The translations under genes were made by a program, and so were the position numbers. DNA of 64,000 nt, taken from positions 4,641,099 through 4,705,098 of the forward strand of contig BSQZ01000040.1 in NCBI GenBank assembly GCA_033239005.1. Direction: 5' to 3'. The stretch comes from Lamellibrachia satsuma. Lineage: Eukaryota > Annelida > Polychaeta > Sabellida > Siboglinidae. The notes under the pieces were generated by a model. It was not told the DNA's origin and did not search any database. It worked only from the letters and a program-made list of their open reading frames with translations. This document shows positions 63,345 to 64,000 of this stretch, one piece after another; the stretch's first letter is position 1; every line of letters starts with the position of its first letter.

Positions 63345-64000
63345 GCACGCTACTCGAATGTAGGGCACAGTAATTTTAGATATGTGTAATATTAAAAAAA
63401 TCATATCATCTGACATAACTGCATTTGAGCCAGGCACATTGGCAAGTTTTCTGGTAGAACATGTTGTCAATGTAACTGTAGATTTTTAGATGATTTCAAT
63501 AGGCGGAAGGATTTTTGGAAGGAATGTTTCGCCACAAGGCACGTGTGCGCCGTAATTCATAGAGAAATTGGTAAACATTAACGGATATGTCACACGTTCA
63601 GGCATTTTAAATGAGTTAGATGTATGAGACTTTGACTAAACTCGATCAGCATGTCAATGAGACGATGACAACGGCCGATAAGACGTTTCAGAATTTTTTA
63701 TGATCCCGTTTTCTTTTAATCATGCAAAACGTTAACATGGTCGCCAATGGGAAACGTAACAGTAGGCTGAACCCAGAAGCGTGGGCGAATGCAATCACAT
63801 AGACACGAACATACACATGCAAAAAATGCAGGCTGTCGGCAATGGTAAACATTAACGGGTATGGCACATTCAGGCAAACTGGTAATCGAACCTTGTTGAC
63901 GGCGCAGTCGGCCGTCATGCCGCTAGCAGCCATGTACGTCGACCCGATCGACTTGATCTTCGTGATGCGAGAGAAGCGAGGTTCCGCCAACAGGTCGTCG
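60631..64000 (-). CDS. ADCY3: ADCY3-like adenylyl cyclase, 3' part of gene (runs off window)
   Basis: Membrane adenylyl cyclase that makes cAMP from ATP; only the second cytosolic catalytic domain (C2) is in view. Minus-strand exons: 63892 to beyond 64000, 62830-62950, 62316-62440, 60631-60786. Phases match (0, then 1, then 0) and every intron is GT-AG. Key features: '[14 protein letters not shown]' with the adenine-contact Lys; '[14 protein letters not shown]'; '[20 protein letters not shown]' and 'SRMESTG' with the conserved Asp, Asn and Arg of the C2 active site; and '[17 protein letters not shown]' with the phosphate-contact Lys. The protein ends 'NQVSPF'. 'FNNFMLRIG' and '[18 protein letters not shown]' resemble vertebrate type 3 most. 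Exons for the rest of the protein should lie beyond 64000. It converges on ALP-2. Confidence 0.87.
61701..61926. repeat. Compound (TA)n region in cyclase intron
   Basis: Two long TA runs (about 61701-61803 and 61853-61926) around a short piece resembling 62741-62790 ('aaacattctgaagt'). A further (TA)n lies at 62097-62137. Confidence 0.9.
61925..62098 (+). pseudogene. Inverted copy of part of the C2 exon and its intron
   Basis: Plus-strand sequence encoding '[20 protein letters not shown]' and 'NFMLRIG', then gtgag and intron sequence. It is a reverse-complement match of 62741-62914. It therefore forms the left arm of a ~174-base inverted repeat around the penultimate exon. It starts mid-exon directly after a (TA)n tract and lacks an acceptor. 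Confidence 0.85.
62316..62440 (-). CDS. ADCY3: ADCY3-like penultimate exon: C2 active-site core
   Basis: Two bases complete a Gly codon, then 41 codons from '[19 protein letters not shown]' to 'TGQLNKIQ'. Holds the catalytic Asp, Asn and Arg of the C2 half-site. Absent from units 1 and 2. Confidence 0.92.
62830..62950 (-). CDS. ADCY3: ADCY3-like C2 exon, intact copy
   Basis: 40 codons plus one base: '[20 protein letters not shown]' to 'SFNNFMLRI'. The intact counterpart of the truncated exons at 7945-8003 and 35233-35291. Confidence 0.9.
63232..63345. repeat. (CA)n microsatellite, unit 3 cyclase intron
   Basis: About 110 bases of nearly pure CA at the same site as 35574-35809 in unit 2. Confidence 0.97.
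63892..64000 (-). CDS. ADCY3: ADCY3-like C2 exon, cut by window end
   Basis: 3' 109 bases of the exon complete in units 1 and 2: '[20 protein letters not shown]' and on to 'AVNK' at a GT donor. The sequence is almost identical to the unit 1 copy (9793-10041). Confidence 0.9.

Overview
The window is animal nuclear DNA. The evidence is spliced GT-AG genes for a GPI-type secreted alkaline phosphatase and an ADCY3-like adenylyl cyclase, CR1- and L2/Crack-like LINE debris, tyrosine-recombinase (DIRS/Ngaro-like) retroelement debris, tRNA-derived SINEs and very many micro- and minisatellites. The mix suits a marine invertebrate; a lancelet is possible, but the species cannot be fixed from sequence alone.

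The backbone is a tandem segmental duplication of about 26-31 kb per unit. Each unit runs: a piece of an adenylyl cyclase gene (minus strand), a repeat block ('module A'), tyrosine-recombinase element debris, a GC-rich repeat module, then a complete ten-exon alkaline phosphatase gene (plus strand). Unit 1 is about 6.8-32.9 kb, with phosphatase ALP-1 at 17411-32373. Unit 2 is about 33.0-58.3 kb, with ALP-2 at 48580-58041. A third cyclase copy starts at 60631 and runs off the right edge. A further module A at 1-1050 suggests another unit to the left.

Both phosphatases reconstruct as 533 residues with identical exon phases, and they differ at roughly 45 positions. ALP-2 keeps the full set of family active-site residues. 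ALP-1 has Leu in place of the conserved His in the Asp-His-Ser-His motif. The cyclase copies in units 1 and 2 are truncated 3' fragments that share a deletion. Only the third copy has the intact last exons (catalytic C2 domain), and it lies tail-to-tail with ALP-2.

The left 6.7 kb is transposon debris: LINE tail, 58-bp repeats, a tyrosine recombinase fragment and a 2.9-kb decayed CR1. Intergenic and intronic space is dominated by repeats, including (TA)n, (CA)n, a 0.77-kb (GT)n, and two (CCCG)n tracts of about 600 and 470 bp at the same intron position of the two phosphatases. Comparing the units dates several microsatellite expansions, LINE pieces and deletions relative to the duplication. 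I found no RNA genes, CRISPR arrays or prokaryotic systems, and I saw no clearly novel multi-gene system; the most unusual content is the duplication architecture itself.
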